NCBI GenBank assembly: GCA_032718475.1 | Contig: JAUCBJ010000185.1 | Coordinates: 1 to 45,392 of the forward strand | DNA from: Nemertoderma westbladi | Taxonomy: Eukaryota > Xenacoelomorpha > Nemertodermatida > Nemertodermatidae | Direction: 5' to 3' | Length of the DNA stretch: 45,392 bases | Shown here: positions 1-10,944 of the stretch, piece by piece | How the letters are laid out: every line of letters begins with the position of its first letter | Position numbering within the stretch: position 1 is the first letter of the stretch | Made by a program: the position numbers and the translations under genes | Notes under the pieces: generated by a model | The model's input: the letters and a program-made list of their open reading frames with translations, nothing else | What the model was told of the DNA's origin: nothing | Database searches by the model: none

Positions 1-1177
1 TGTAAAAGCTTTTGCTGAATTGTCCGGTTATTTTTCCTTATTTTTCCCGTAAAATACTCTGTAGTTGGTTTACCAGGCATAAAAAGGCCGTGTCCTTGCT
101 GTACTGGTGTTTTAGCGGACATAAAAGCTATTTCTTCTGTATTTGTACTTTAGAGGACATAATCCGTAATTCCGTGACGTAAAAGCTCGATACTCTTGAA
201 AACAGTGTCGCTACCATGACGACGGCTAGCAGCTGATATTGCCACGTCGACGTTTCTTTGTTTCTTTGTTCTCTCGTTGTTCAGGTTGACCAATCAGAGC
301 GTTTGTTGTCTCTGTGTTGGAGGTGTATACAGAAACTCAGTAGTTCAGTGTTATGTTTTGCCCAGAGCCTAAGAACCGGCTTTTGGCACCTCCGTGTTTT
401 CAGTTTTTAGTCCTACACTAGTAGGCTTAATTATAAGGACATATATCCGTTATCTGCATACCATACATTCAACCATACCTAATCAAACAACCTGTGCATA
501 CTTTATATTGTTATACTGCTATTTACTGTCAGTTCTTCATAATATGGTTGATGAATTATTATATTTGGAATAACGATAAATAACCCCGAAACCCAATATT
601 CTTGATATACCGAAGGTAAGAGAGAAGGGTTACATATAACAATTGTGACTTATGTTAAAGTGGTTTGAAGTGAATCTAATGTTATTTGATAGACCCTACA
701 TGATTCGGTCCGTGTTCCTTTTATATGTGACTAAAATCAGTGAAGATCGGCAGATTAGTGTGCAGTATTGTGCAGCATTGTGTATGAGTGAGACTGATAA
801 CGAAGCATTTCCTAAAGAATGCGCCATATATGTGAATTGTAACTAAGCCATATCGTTGTGAGTAGTTTAAGTCATAACTCTGTTTGTATAGATAGAGCGC
901 CACGTCCTACAGGAACTGTTAATATTCCCCGAAGGTGAATAATATTGTCAGAGATTATATAATACTGTCAGTCGAATAATACATTAGGCTTACATAGCAA
1001 TAAAATTAAGCCGTCGAAATCAATCTCCCGGGTATATCCAACGGGTGAATGATCGCGCACAGATTGGTTTCAACTAGTGTAGTGAATCAAATACTTGTTA
1101 GAGGCTAAAGCGATTTATTATCTAGAAGACATCCTAATTTGGCGGGTTAAACTGCCAAAGGTCTGAAAGCGCGAACA
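1..1177 (+). repeat. 5' LTR of the BEL/Pao element
   Basis: It begins TGTAAAAGCTTTTGC and ends AAAGCGCGAACA. It matches 10945-12121 throughout by eye, and the one difference I found is A at 941 versus G at 11885. The downstream copy diverges from 1179/12123 onward, which fixes the 3' edge. The first base of the window is the first base of the LTR. A 64-codon ORF inside is identical in both copies but resembles no protein and is not called. Confidence 0.93.
999..1004 (+). promoter_or_regulatory. Candidate polyadenylation signal AATAAA in LTR
   Basis: AATAAA lies 174 bases before the LTR 3' edge and recurs at 11943-11948 in the 3' LTR, where it could end the element's transcript. The placement is typical for an LTR, but no transcript evidence is available. 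Confidence 0.45.
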
Positions 1178-1244
1178 ATAACGGATATCGTTTCTTTATT
1201 GCAGTAAGCAATAAAGTTGAAAGTACCGGTCAACCGGTAAACCT

Positions 1245-1375
1245 GAACGGTACATCTGTAGGTCAGTAGGCCCAACTGCCAGAACCGGTACTGCCGTAGG
1301 TCCGTAGGTCCAACTGCCAGAACCGGTACTTCTGTAGGTCCGTAGGCCTAACTGTCCTAACCGGTACTTCCGTAT
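1245..1375 (+). repeat. 38-bp tandem repeat, about 3.4 copies
   Basis: The unit AACCGGTACT...CAACTGCCAG recurs with starts at 1283, 1321 and 1359, with a partial copy before 1283. Copies differ by a few bases. It lies directly downstream of the 5' LTR. Confidence 0.8.
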
Positions 1376-1550
1376 AAGTACATTAGTATTATTCGATTTG
1401 ATTGTTGCATACCGGTAGGCTGTTTAAGGGATTAGGGATTGATCACCCCTTATTCCTTTATATGGTTTACTTATTTCTGTCAAGTTTTATTTGTTTGTAG
1501 GCCAGTATTGAACAGAAGGCGTGTAAGCCTGATCAGATTGTACAGACAAT

Positions 1551-2126
1551 TTGTAGGCTGAGCTGTTGTCTGATTGCTGTTAGGTCTGAACGGATTACAG
1601 TGTGTGTAGAGCACCTGTCCGATTAAGTACGGTTAGGAAGTAGGGGCAGCAGATGCTGTAAGGTAAACCCCCAATTAAAGAATAAGTCGTACTACTGGGT
1701 TAGAACGCATACTGCCTAATCATTTCGGAGTCTGCATGTCCTGTAGTTTATTTAGGCTTGAGAGTAGTCTGCCATCGTTTAGTCTGTACTTTGTTTGTGT
1801 AAGTCTGTACGGGTAGCGTATAATTTTATTTAGATAATTTGTAGGCTGGATAGTTGTCTGGCTGTTATTGGGTCTGAACGGATTGCAGCGTGTGTAGATC
1901 ACTTGTCCGATAAAGAACGGTTAGGAAGTAGGGGCAGCGAATGCTGTAAGGTAAACCCCCAACTAAAGAATAAGTCGTACTACTGGGTTAGAACGCATAC
2001 TACCTAATTATTTCGGAGTCTGCATATACCGTAGTTTGTTTAGGCTTGATGGTAGTCTGTCGGTATTTGGTCTGCATTTTGTTTGAGTGGTTTGTACGTG
2101 TAGCGTAATATTTATTATTCAGAGTT
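1551..2126 (+). repeat. 288-bp tandem duplication in BEL leader
   Basis: Two adjacent copies (1551-1838 and 1839-2126) start TTGTAGGCTG and share long blocks such as AGAATAAGTCGTACTACTGG and TTTCGGAGTCTGCAT. They have diverged by scattered substitutions, so the duplication is older than the current LTR pair. Confidence 0.88.
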
Positions 2127-3048
2127 TATGCGACTATCCGCAACATTCATTCCCCAAGTTTGTTCCTACAGTAATTGTGTTTGTTATACATACTGCTATA
2201 GTTAAATTAACCCCGGTACTACACGGGCTGCTTGGCGTAGGTAAAGACTGGTGATTTTGTGCACCGGTCACTCCAGCAGATGCCGTGGTTTTTTTAGCTG
2301 TTCAAGTATATTTAACTACAGATTATATGTTATACAAGTACTCGTACCTAATTTAGGGTTTAGTGTACAGTGCTTTCCGAAAGTAATTAGTGTAGGCATT
2401 ATATTTGTGTTGTAAAGTGGTTAATAGGCACGTTCGATTAGCTCTATTAACTTCTAGGTAGGAACACTCCGTGATACATAACGTAGTACCTATAGCGATA
2501 CGGCTATAGGTCGTCAGGCGGTGGTATTTTCCTATCTGGACGACGCAGTGTATTTGCTACTACGTATTATTTTCAAATACCGCAGTACCCTGTCAGTTGT
2601 AATAACCAGTTTCTAACCCTTTGTTAAGCTGGTTTGTAGACTTCTTGTAAAATTACCCTGAAAATTCGTATTTTGTGTTTTGTAAATTTTTGTGTTTATT
2701 TAGAGATTGTAATCTCACCCGAATTGTACGTAATTTGTAGTATTAAGTAACTTAGGTAAATTAGTATTATTTGTTTTAGTGTCCTATAAGTAACACTTCA
2801 CTGAAAGCGCACCGCTTTGTGTAGTGATTACTCCCTAGAAATAATAACATTTATTTCAAACATTGACTAAACCCATTAAAACGGGTATATATATATTATA
2901 AATCAAATCTAACGATTTATAAATCGTAGGCCTACCATACAACCATTAGGTCTCAATATCAGTTGGACTACTGCTCAAATAACGGTAATAAAGTAAGTAA
3001 AGTAACAAAGTAACCCTAAAATTCAGAAATTCAATTATTTAAAATAAT

Positions 3049-3310
3049 TGATATACCGATATTTACGATAGGCCTATTATCTTTATTTCTATAAATTTAG
3101 GCTGAAATTATACCGGTACTTGTAATTAATTCTAGTCCAGAATTATATATACTACAAACTGTAAGCTGTATATCGGTATTCCCGATAGGCCTATTATATA
3201 TTTATATATATTTGTGCTAAAATTATACCGGTATTCTGTGATAAACCTAGTCTGTAATAATACTTATATAGTTATATATACTATAAGCATACCGGTATTC
3301 TAATATATTA
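3049..3310 (+). repeat. About 120-bp degenerate tandem repeat
   Basis: Similar blocks start near 3049, 3170 and 3286, each with a TATACCGGTATT-like motif; the first two also contain CGATAGGCCTATTAT. The block is AT-rich and ends about 120 bases before the Gag ATG. Confidence 0.6.
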
Positions 3311-3435
3311 TATATATATCACGCTACACTGAGTAGCAGTATCGGTAATTAATTACTAGGCTAACAGTTAATACTGAATTACTAGACTTGCTTAGACTGT
3401 AATATAGCCGTAGGCATCCAACTGTACAAACAAAC

Positions 3436-6400
3436 ATGACTGACACAAGGCAAACTCTGTCAGATAGTCTTCTAGAAACAACAGTCTGTTTCTCAGATAG
3501 GAGTATAGAGAATCCCAGACCGAGGTCTGAAACCCCTCCTACTGTAAGAAAGACAACCCCTACAGTAGCTGTGTCAGAACCTAGGTTAGTAGAAGCGATT
3601 TCGCAATTTGCGAAGTTAGTGAAGCGCCGTTGGTCTGCCATAGGCACTCGGGCCCAAGTTAAGCGGGATCAAGAAGCAGCTGCCAAACAGCAGCAACCTC
3701 CTAGCCAAGAACCTAGTTCTCAGCGGCCCGAGAGCTCCAGTAGTTCGGATACTGTTGAGCGGACGCCCGAACGCGGAGCGAAGATGGCGGATACGGTTTA
3801 TGATGAACGGCCAACCTATGAAGAATCAACCGACGCCACTTCTTCTCAAGAAGAAAGCGAAGCGACAGCAGAGAAACCGCATAAGAGAGATGCCATTGAC
3901 ATCTATCTGTCAGACTATCAACGTTTTTTAGGTAATGACGAGTTGAGGAGAAGGTTAGAGGGACTTAGCCCTAATAGTGAAGGAACCAAGCTTGTGTTGG
4001 ATGCCATCGATGTGGAAATGAGGGCTGCGAATCAGGCTAAATTTGATGAACAACTCCGCCTGACACGAGTCCAAGAAGAACAAGTAAAGAAAAAACGGAT
4101 AGAAGATAGAAAGACAGCAGCATCGGCAGTGGCAGCGGCAGAAGCGGATAGAAAAGCGGCAGAGGCAGCGGCAGAGGCAAAAGCGGCAGCGGCAGAGGCA
4201 GAAGCGGCAGCGGCAGAGGCAAAAGCGGCAGCTGCGGCCGAAGCGGAAAGAAAAATAGCAGTAGCAGAAGCAGAACGGAGGGCGGCTGAAGAAACCATCC
4301 AATTAGAATTGGAAAACATTCAGGAGAATCAAGACTGCATAAATAAACAGTTAACAGCTAGTAATATGCAGATGATGAATCGATCTACTCCCAAAAGACA
4401 GGGATATACATCATCTGAGGAAGGCGATACCACCGATACTGAAGGCAAAGGAAATAGATCTCGTCTAAGCAGACGTAAAAGAACATTCCACCGTCAGAAA
4501 TTGCCTGATTTGCCTCCAGCTGTTAGAAGGCAACTAAATAGCACCAACTTAGGCAGTACAGAACCCACAGACCAAATAATTAAAATAGAAAGACTCCCTA
4601 CTATAGTAGATGAGCCTGAAATAATTAGGCCTGTTCTCGAAATCACCCCTTCGGTGATAGACACACCTGTGCTCCCTGAAGTTACCTCTAAATTCCCTCT
4701 GCATAGCACTAAGCTACCTGTGCCCCGTAGAACTGCCCCAGAGACAGTTCAGGTCCTGGACCCCGAGCGAAATATTCATAATTTGTCGCCCGTTGTCCAT
4801 CGTCCACCCGCTACAACGTTGGCGACTCCCGCTTCGGCGGTCGAATGGGTGGACGAGGGACGGCGGGGGATGGATATCCTGCTCGGGCAGATGCAGGAGA
4901 CTGTCCAGCAATTCAAGGGCACAGTAAGGGAAAGTAGGCTAGAGTTGCAAGAAGTGCAGCAAAGTATCGCGCTGGAACGCGATAAATTAGTAAATACTCA
5001 AAGAGGTATACCACCACCCTCTGTAACAATGTGTCAACCTGTTAGGTCTGAAGTATCTCATGCGCAAGGTGTGGAGCCTACACGCATATATACTGCTAGC
5101 GAAGTAGAAACTCCTATAGTGAACCCTATTAAGGGTAATTATAGACCTGTTGATAATGATATTCCCTATAGAACTGATCATAATCCGAGAAATTTATATA
5201 CCGATAATTCGATATTAAATAACACGATGGCCCAAGAAAGTTTTACGCGTCAAATGGCTAGAACCGAAGCCCGGCAAGCGGTAAAGGTGGGAGAGATCGT
5301 CAAGTTCAATGGAGATGAGATGAAATGGTTACCTTTTAATGAATATTACAAAGATAACATACAGAACTCTGTGCTATCTAATGGAGAGAAACTTAGATTC
5401 CTCATCGAGTGCTTGGAAGGATCTCCCAAGTCAATGGCGTTAAAATTTATTGGACATCCAGATGGATTAAGACAAGTTTGGGATACACTAAACATCAGGT
5501 ATGGTAATTGGACTAACATAGCTAGGTATTTATATGCGAAATTAATGGCGCCCCGAAAGTTTCTTAGCAGCGGGATTATAGAGTTTTCCGATGAGATTCA
5601 GGAGATCTGTAGACAACTAGATTGGTTAGGTAAGTCTCATGAATACCAGAATTCTATGGTTGTAGGAGCCTTAGCATCTACTTTGCCCAAGGGTGGAGTA
5701 GGTACACGCTGGGACAAGAAGGTGTTATATATGATGGAACAACAACGACGAGACCCTACCATGACTGATCTCATGTCATTCTTAGATAGAGAAGTGAAAT
5801 TACAGCTCCTAAGGCAGTCCAGAGAGAAGACATTGGAAAACAAGGTAAGTGAGAAACCCGTTTCTAGGAGAAGGGTAACACCAGTATGTTATACCGACGA
5901 CGGTGAAAGCCAAACTTCTCAAGGAGAGGACAGCGGGAAAGACACTGACAGATCTTATTATGTCAATAAAATGCCTAAAGATCAGGTAAGTAAATCCGAG
6001 TCTCGACCCAATGACAGAAGGGAACCGGTACAAAAAACCCTTCCTACGTCTCCTAAAAGAATTCAGGTGAGAAAGCCCGAGGAAAGAACAAGTGTGCACC
6101 ACATAGCACAGGTTAAAGTAAGTAACATCAAGCCAAAATGTGTGCTGTGCGACGGGCCCCACCGTTTAAATGCGTGTGATAAATTCCTGAGGAAATCACT
6201 AAAGGATAGACGTGAAGTGATGTGGGATAAGCGGTTGTGTTATAATTGCCTCAGACGAGGACACCAACGGCGAACCTGTTACTCCGACGCAAGGTGTGCA
6301 AAGTGCGGCGCAAAACATCATATCTTGTTGCACACGGAATTCGAACGAAACAGCCCGAGTCAGGTAAGTGAGTCCGAACTACATGTCCAATTCAGTGATG

Positions 6401-7743
6401 TGAACGACACTGATCAATCTGAGATGGAAGGATTCTATACGGACGAGTTCTCCGACGAAAACGAATCCTGTTACTTAATAAACACCACCGCAGTGTATCG
6501 AGCACTCATGTATGAGAAAGACACAGACAGCGACCTCACCCTAACTACTTCAGATCAACAACCATCTTGGAAAGCGCCAACTTCCAATATAGGAATCCGA
6601 GAATTTCCTGTAGTCCAGTTACGGGTCCACGGACCTCAGAAGAGCTATATAGTGAACGCCCTCCTGGACTCCGGTAGCACAGGAACATTCATCGATAAAG
6701 AACTAGCCGAAGTCATCTTTGCTGGACAACCCAAGTTCCGAACCAAGCTAAACATGTCAGGGATCATGCAGGTTTGGAATTCTACTGTAGCTGCCGACTA
6801 TTATATAGGTGAGTTGTCCACTCCACAGGATAAACTAGGAGAATACAGTATAAGGTCAGTAAAAATGGTGGCAATAAAGAACTTCGCTACCACCCAAGTG
6901 GAACCTTATAATTGGGACGAGGATGAGAGCATCCAACATCTTAAGATACCTCGATTCCAGACTGATTATCCTGGAGTGCAAATACTCATCGGCCAAAACG
7001 CGCATGAGGCGCTGGAGACATTAGAGAAACGACCTACTCAACCGCAACCACTTCAGACCTATGCGGTAAGAACTAGAGTAGGTTGGTACCTTACTGGACC
7101 TTCCCGTAGAACGCTCAGGGAAAGACTGCTTCAAGATCGCGTCTGCCAGGTGAGTGAATGGGAAGACGATACTAGTGAGGGAGACGACCCAACTGAGGGA
7201 ACACCACACTCCTCAGATAATGACAATCTTAACTCCAATGTAGATCAATGGAGATATTGCTCCAAGACGATGAATACAGCCGACATCGCTTCCAGAGGAG
7301 CAACTCCTCAAGAACTGACAGATACTACAGACCGGTTAGGTGAACCCGACTTCCTGAGTAAGGAGGATGAATGGCCTCCCCATCTTACTCCGACTGAGAT
7401 TAGACCAGCCAAGGGAGCGGAGAAAGTCAAACCAAAAACCCGGACGGGTGGAGCGGAGTTATTTGAACCCGGGATAGATCTGTCGGTATTACATATTGCC
7501 AGGGACGACGCCGTGGATCTGGACCTCCCCACCGCGAGTGGATCCTTCATGAAGATCAGAGAGAGCGATTGGAGCTCTGGAATATCAGACGTCTCGCAGG
7601 GACTCTCACCTCTCCTGCAGGGAGCGACGGACCACTATAGCTCCTGGAATCGGCTTTGTAAGGCCGTCGTGTACCTAGAGCGATGTTTCTATCGTCACTA
7701 TTCCAGGACGAAGAGGAAACCTGGAATTGTATTCGGGATGTAG
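3436..7743 (+). CDS. BEL/Pao Gag-protease polyprotein lacking RT, RNase H and integrase core
   Basis: A 1435-residue ORF starting at the first ATG of a long open frame. In order: a charged N-terminus; an Ala/Glu/Lys-rich probable coiled coil (about residues 215-300); a DUF1759-type Gag core (about 615-795, with LRFLIECLEGSPK and VWDTLNIRYG); three zinc knuckles (C902-C905-H909-C914, C935-C938-H943-C948, C954-C957-H961-H966); and a DUF1758 retropepsin with catalytic D1078-S-G. A low-complexity stretch then runs straight into the linker that normally follows RNase H (NTADIASRG, about 1279-1287) and the pre-integrase SSWNRLCKAVVYLER. There is no reverse transcriptase between them. After the TAG stop the same frame continues with HPVGRLCLPEG, which resembles the very end of the DUF5641 integrase tail, so the integrase core is gone too. 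Related full-length polyproteins usually run to about 1700-2000 residues. The product could assemble and mature particles but not copy itself. Confidence 0.88.
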   Translation: MTDTRQTLSDSLLETTVCFSDRSIENPRPRSETPPTVRKTTPTVAVSEPRLVEAISQFAKLVKRRWSAIGTRAQVKRDQEAAAKQQQPPSQEPSSQRPESSSSSDTVERTPERGAKMADTVYDERPTYEESTDATSSQEESEATAEKPHKRDAIDIYLSDYQRFLGNDELRRRLEGLSPNSEGTKLVLDAIDVEMRAANQAKFDEQLRLTRVQEEQVKKKRIEDRKTAASAVAAAEADRKAAEAAAEAKAAAAEAEAAAAEAKAAAAAEAERKIAVAEAERRAAEETIQLELENIQENQDCINKQLTASNMQMMNRSTPKRQGYTSSEEGDTTDTEGKGNRSRLSRRKRTFHRQKLPDLPPAVRRQLNSTNLGSTEPTDQIIKIERLPTIVDEPEIIRPVLEITPSVIDTPVLPEVTSKFPLHSTKLPVPRRTAPETVQVLDPERNIHNLSPVVHRPPATTLATPASAVEWVDEGRRGMDILLGQMQETVQQFKGTVRESRLELQEVQQSIALERDKLVNTQRGIPPPSVTMCQPVRSEVSHAQGVEPTRIYTASEVETPIVNPIKGNYRPVDNDIPYRTDHNPRNLYTDNSILNNTMAQESFTRQMARTEARQAVKVGEIVKFNGDEMKWLPFNEYYKDNIQNSVLSNGEKLRFLIECLEGSPKSMALKFIGHPDGLRQVWDTLNIRYGNWTNIARYLYAKLMAPRKFLSSGIIEFSDEIQEICRQLDWLGKSHEYQNSMVVGALASTLPKGGVGTRWDKKVLYMMEQQRRDPTMTDLMSFLDREVKLQLLRQSREKTLENKVSEKPVSRRRVTPVCYTDDGESQTSQGEDSGKDTDRSYYVNKMPKDQVSKSESRPNDRREPVQKTLPTSPKRIQVRKPEERTSVHHIAQVKVSNIKPKCVLCDGPHRLNACDKFLRKSLKDRREVMWDKRLCYNCLRRGHQRRTCYSDARCAKCGAKHHILLHTEFERNSPSQVSESELHVQFSDVNDTDQSEMEGFYTDEFSDENESCYLINTTAVYRALMYEKDTDSDLTLTTSDQQPSWKAPTSNIGIREFPVVQLRVHGPQKSYIVNALLDSGSTGTFIDKELAEVIFAGQPKFRTKLNMSGIMQVWNSTVAADYYIGELSTPQDKLGEYSIRSVKMVAIKNFATTQVEPYNWDEDESIQHLKIPRFQTDYPGVQILIGQNAHEALETLEKRPTQPQPLQTYAVRTRVGWYLTGPSRRTLRERLLQDRVCQVSEWEDDTSEGDDPTEGTPHSSDNDNLNSNVDQWRYCSKTMNTADIASRGATPQELTDTTDRLGEPDFLSKEDEWPPHLTPTEIRPAKGAEKVKPKTRTGGAELFEPGIDLSVLHIARDDAVDLDLPTASGSFMKIRESDWSSGISDVSQGLSPLLQGATDHYSSWNRLCKAVVYLERCFYRHYSRTKRKPGIVFGM

Positions 7744-8400
7744 CGACTCAATCACCCAGTCGGTCGTTTGTGTTTACCGGAAGGGAATAGAGGACTCTCC
7801 GGAAACTGTGGAAAGCAAGATTCTCTTCCCACGACCACCTCCCTAATCCTTCAAACATCTAGGGACTCCATAACGTAACAACATATGGAGTGGGTGTGTG
7901 ACTCTATTATTTTATATTATTTTATTATTTTTATATTTCTGTATGTATTACTATGTAATTTTATTATAATCGTTTTCTTTAATTTTATTCAGTAGAATGT
8001 TATTTTAGCGATTATTTAGTAGATTAGTGCAATATATATTCGCGTTTATTACTTAATTACGTATATATTATATTTAATGCGACGGCAAGAAATAATTCTT
8101 TTCCTCTTTCCTTACTGTCCGTATCATATTATAAATACGTGACTACAGTAAGATGAAATGTCCGTACTTATTAAAGTACAATAAAGCCACTACTATATTC
8201 AAGTATTATTGGTAGGCAGAGTATTAGGAATGCAAAGTTCAGATCCTCGTGTCTCGGCTAAACCAAGCTCTGGGTAGACCTTGGAAACGACTTGCCTCTT
8301 CACACTGACATTGCTTCGTGCGATATTGCTCTCATACCGTATATTAAATAATACATATAGTAGCGTGATGTCCCTTTAACAGTAGCGTATAACGCAAAAT

Positions 8401-8756
8401 AAATCTGTTAAACCCTTTGACCATCTGCAATTCTAGTCGATTAAGATATCGCGGCACCCACCGATATACTTGAAAGACAAATTTTAGAATCAGTGGTTAA
8501 CGTCCCCAGACAAGTTCTGGAATAAATTGGTGCCCATCTCAAATATTAATTATTTAATATTTGCAAATCTAATAAATCAAAATCTGTAAAATTCAGATCC
8601 TTCAACAATTCTAGTCAATTAAGATATCGTAGCATTTACCGATATTCTTAAAAAGACAATTGTCATAGAATTAAGGATCTTGTGTCCCCAGACATGTTCT
8701 AGAATCAAAATATGTCAATTTAATTATCAAATAATAAAATTTCAGGGAATAAATTT
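8401..8756 (+). repeat. About 178-bp tandem duplication in BEL interior
   Basis: Two diverged copies share TTCTAGTC, TTAAGATATCG, ACCGATAT, AAGACAAT and GTCCCCAGACA in the same order at a spacing of 178-179 bases. No coding potential was seen. Confidence 0.7.
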
Positions 8757-9535
8757 AAATTCATGCCTTTTAATGAATTTAATAAATTGCCATTTTTACG
8801 CAATTTATAACATTCCCAAAATTCCATTAATTAATAGATCAAGGGAGCGGAGATTTATCTTATTATGAGTATGAGTGTGCGAAGTCTCCCAAACATAGTC
8901 AATAGCCGATAAAATTCATAAAGTCATGTATAAAACAGAACATTGATCATTAAAGAATTACTATTAAATAACATCCCAGATCTGTATCATTGGAATTACC
9001 CTAATTCTACCGCTAGCTTTGCATAATGTCACCATAGCAACAACCACGCTAGAATTAGAATTGAGTTAAAAGAACAATAGAAAGCTTGTCCCATTGAATA
9101 GCATAGGGAATAAATAGCGCACTGCTAGTATCCAAGGATACATAATAATACAGTGACATTCTGGAAGGCATTGACTAACGGACAAATGACCCGAGTGTGT
9201 GTAATTTGTGACAAGTTGTGTGTGTGGTATTTGTGAGTTTATAGGCGAATGTTACTACTAAGGTGTGTTTACAGTAGCGAGTCGCAATTGTGAAAGTAAC
9301 CCTAACTCTCCAGTAAGAACCTGAGGTGTATCTAAGCCTTTGGGACGGACAGTCGAGTGACTTGTACCGGTTGTCGTTGTCGTTGTGCGGCTATGTCGTT
9401 GGCGAAAGTACAGCGGCGACGACACATCGGTGCTGAGGATCTCGTACTGTCCGGGGGCGGATTGGGGTAGGCAGCGACGCCCGCTCGCCTAAATATAAAC
9501 TCATTATAATATGGATAAACTCATATATAGCAGAT

Positions 9536-9709
9536 ATGACGGAGTTGATAGAAGATGGTCTTAGTATCGGGGAGCGATATACTCTACTTTTACAAGCGTT
9601 TGTGGATAGCTTAATACGCGGCGACGTTAGTCCAACTGCTGCGGAGGACGATGGTCGTTATATCGAACCGCCAATGTCCCAAGAGCAGCTCGCGCGAGTT
9701 GGACTATAG
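9536..9709 (+). CDS. Small acidic ORF in BEL 3' interior, function unknown
   Basis: A 57-residue ORF (begins MTELIEDGLSIGERYTLL, ends QEQLARVGL) with an acidic, helix-prone composition, about 1.8 kb downstream of the polyprotein. I do not recognise it. It could be the first exon or remnant of an accessory ORF expressed by splicing, since the coiled-coil remnant at 10537-10880 lies further down on the same strand. Codon use looks protein-like, but no homology is claimed. Confidence 0.3.
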   Translation: MTELIEDGLSIGERYTLLLQAFVDSLIRGDVSPTAAEDDGRYIEPPMSQEQLARVGL

Positions 9710-10536
9710 AAAATTCGCTGCTCGATATACGCAGCGTAATGGTACGTATATGGTCTTCTTAACTACTGGTCATCCTATCGATTTACATAATACGGACTAT
9801 GTCGACTATATATCCTGCCCAGCGGAGTCGGAACCATAAACTGAAATTCGAATGCGAAAATTCTATTCGAAATCGACTCGAAAGAAAAGACACTAAAGAA
9901 ACAAATAAACGCGGTAACTCCAACGTATATTTGGAATTCTTGATAGAAGCATTGTAACAACAAATAAATATCACCCGCATTTCCCCTACCAGACGTGCGT
10001 CTTTGGTATTATTATGATAAATGCCCTAGACCCAACTAATAAACGGAAAGACATAAACATCCACGGAAACGTTGTGTTAAACACAGTTGTGCTCGTTATA
10101 TTTACTGGAGTTTCGAGCGAAACTTGTTTGACGTATCACCTATGCCACTCGGCTCGAACGATCCTGGAGTAAACCTACGATCAGAGTCCCGGAATACTCG
10201 GTCAAACCTCCTCATTCCTTAGTTGGACCTCAGACCTGCGATCCTGGTGGTGTCGCGGATCCTCGCGGACTGTATTCACTGTTCAAAGATCTAGTGCTAC
10301 CCTAACAATTAATCGGTAACACTCCGACAGTGATTTCTAGCTAGCCGCCCATCTTACCTAGCCGGATTGTGACGCGGACATTTAATATCGCCGTTTAACC
10401 CTTACCATCGTCCCGGCTTGACACGATATAACCTGTCACCAGAGTGGCGGAGAACGTTGTACCAAACGAGTTAAACGCTATTCTACAAAGATCAGAAAGG
10501 AAACCTACGTTTGTTCAGATAAACGTAAGTTATAAC

Positions 10537-10880
10537 AGCAAGTCCAAGCGATAAACGAATTGTCTTTATCTCAGTTCGATTGTGAAATCCAGAATCTCTA
10601 AGAAGATATCGCACTTAGACAACCCCATTCTCTGCGAGAGTTTTTGGATGAACGTATCCAGCTACGAGCGGAGGAAAATCAGCTCGAGGAGAAGCATATC
10701 GAAACGGCGGATACCCCGACCATAATCCTACACCTTCTGATGCAATCATATTGCACCCTTCACCCAGGATTTATAGCCCTCCTAGTAAAGTGGCTCCCCC
10801 CAAAGAGAAAAGGACTCTTGCTAGCCTCAAGAAACTGCGTAAACGCCGTCCGCGCAAAGAAACTAACTGTTTAGAGTATC
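10537..10880 (+). pseudogene. Broken accessory ORF: coiled coil then basic tail
   Basis: Reading from about 10537 the frame gives a Gln/Glu/Leu-rich helical segment interrupted by TAA at 10599-10601, then LREFLDERIQLRAEENQLEE, again coiled-coil-like. Near 10715 the protein-like reading moves to the next frame, giving a Pro-rich stretch and a Lys/Arg-rich tail (KKLRKRRPRK) ending before the 3' LTR. One stop and one frameshift suggest a decayed accessory ORF; splicing could also explain it. It resembles a nucleic-acid-binding tail, but the function is unassigned. Confidence 0.35.
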
Positions 10881-10944
10881 TTTATGTTTTAGAAACTGTG
10901 ATTTTTATATTTTATAGACTGAAAATCCCATTTTCTGGGAGCGG

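Larger units (their letters stand above)
1178..3435 (+). other. Long untranslated leader of BEL element with three tandem-repeat blocks
   Basis: No convincing ORF is present. The 2.26 kb between the LTR and the Gag start carries three tandem repeats, listed separately. Sequence around 1800-2000 contains two copies of a GTAGGGGCAGC box. The leader may hold packaging or splice signals; nothing specific can be assigned. Confidence 0.6.
7744..10944 (+). other. 3' interior of BEL element, mostly non-coding
   Basis: The first 130 bases stay open in the polyprotein frame after the TAG at 7741 and look like the remnant of the integrase C-terminal tail. The rest is AT-rich to about 9200, then GC-richer. 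It holds a 178-bp tandem duplication, a 57-codon ORF and a broken coiled-coil ORF, listed separately. A purine-rich stretch (TCTGGGAGCGG) just before 10945 is the likely polypurine tract. Confidence 0.6.

Noticed and set aside
652-846. 64-codon ORF conserved in both LTRs
   Set aside because: Identity follows from LTR identity; the composition does not look like a functional protein and it is broken in the solo LTRs.
3955-4319. Reverse-strand Ala/Cys-rich open frames opposite the Gag coiled coil
   Set aside because: They are shadows of the GCA/GAA-rich coding repeat on the plus strand.
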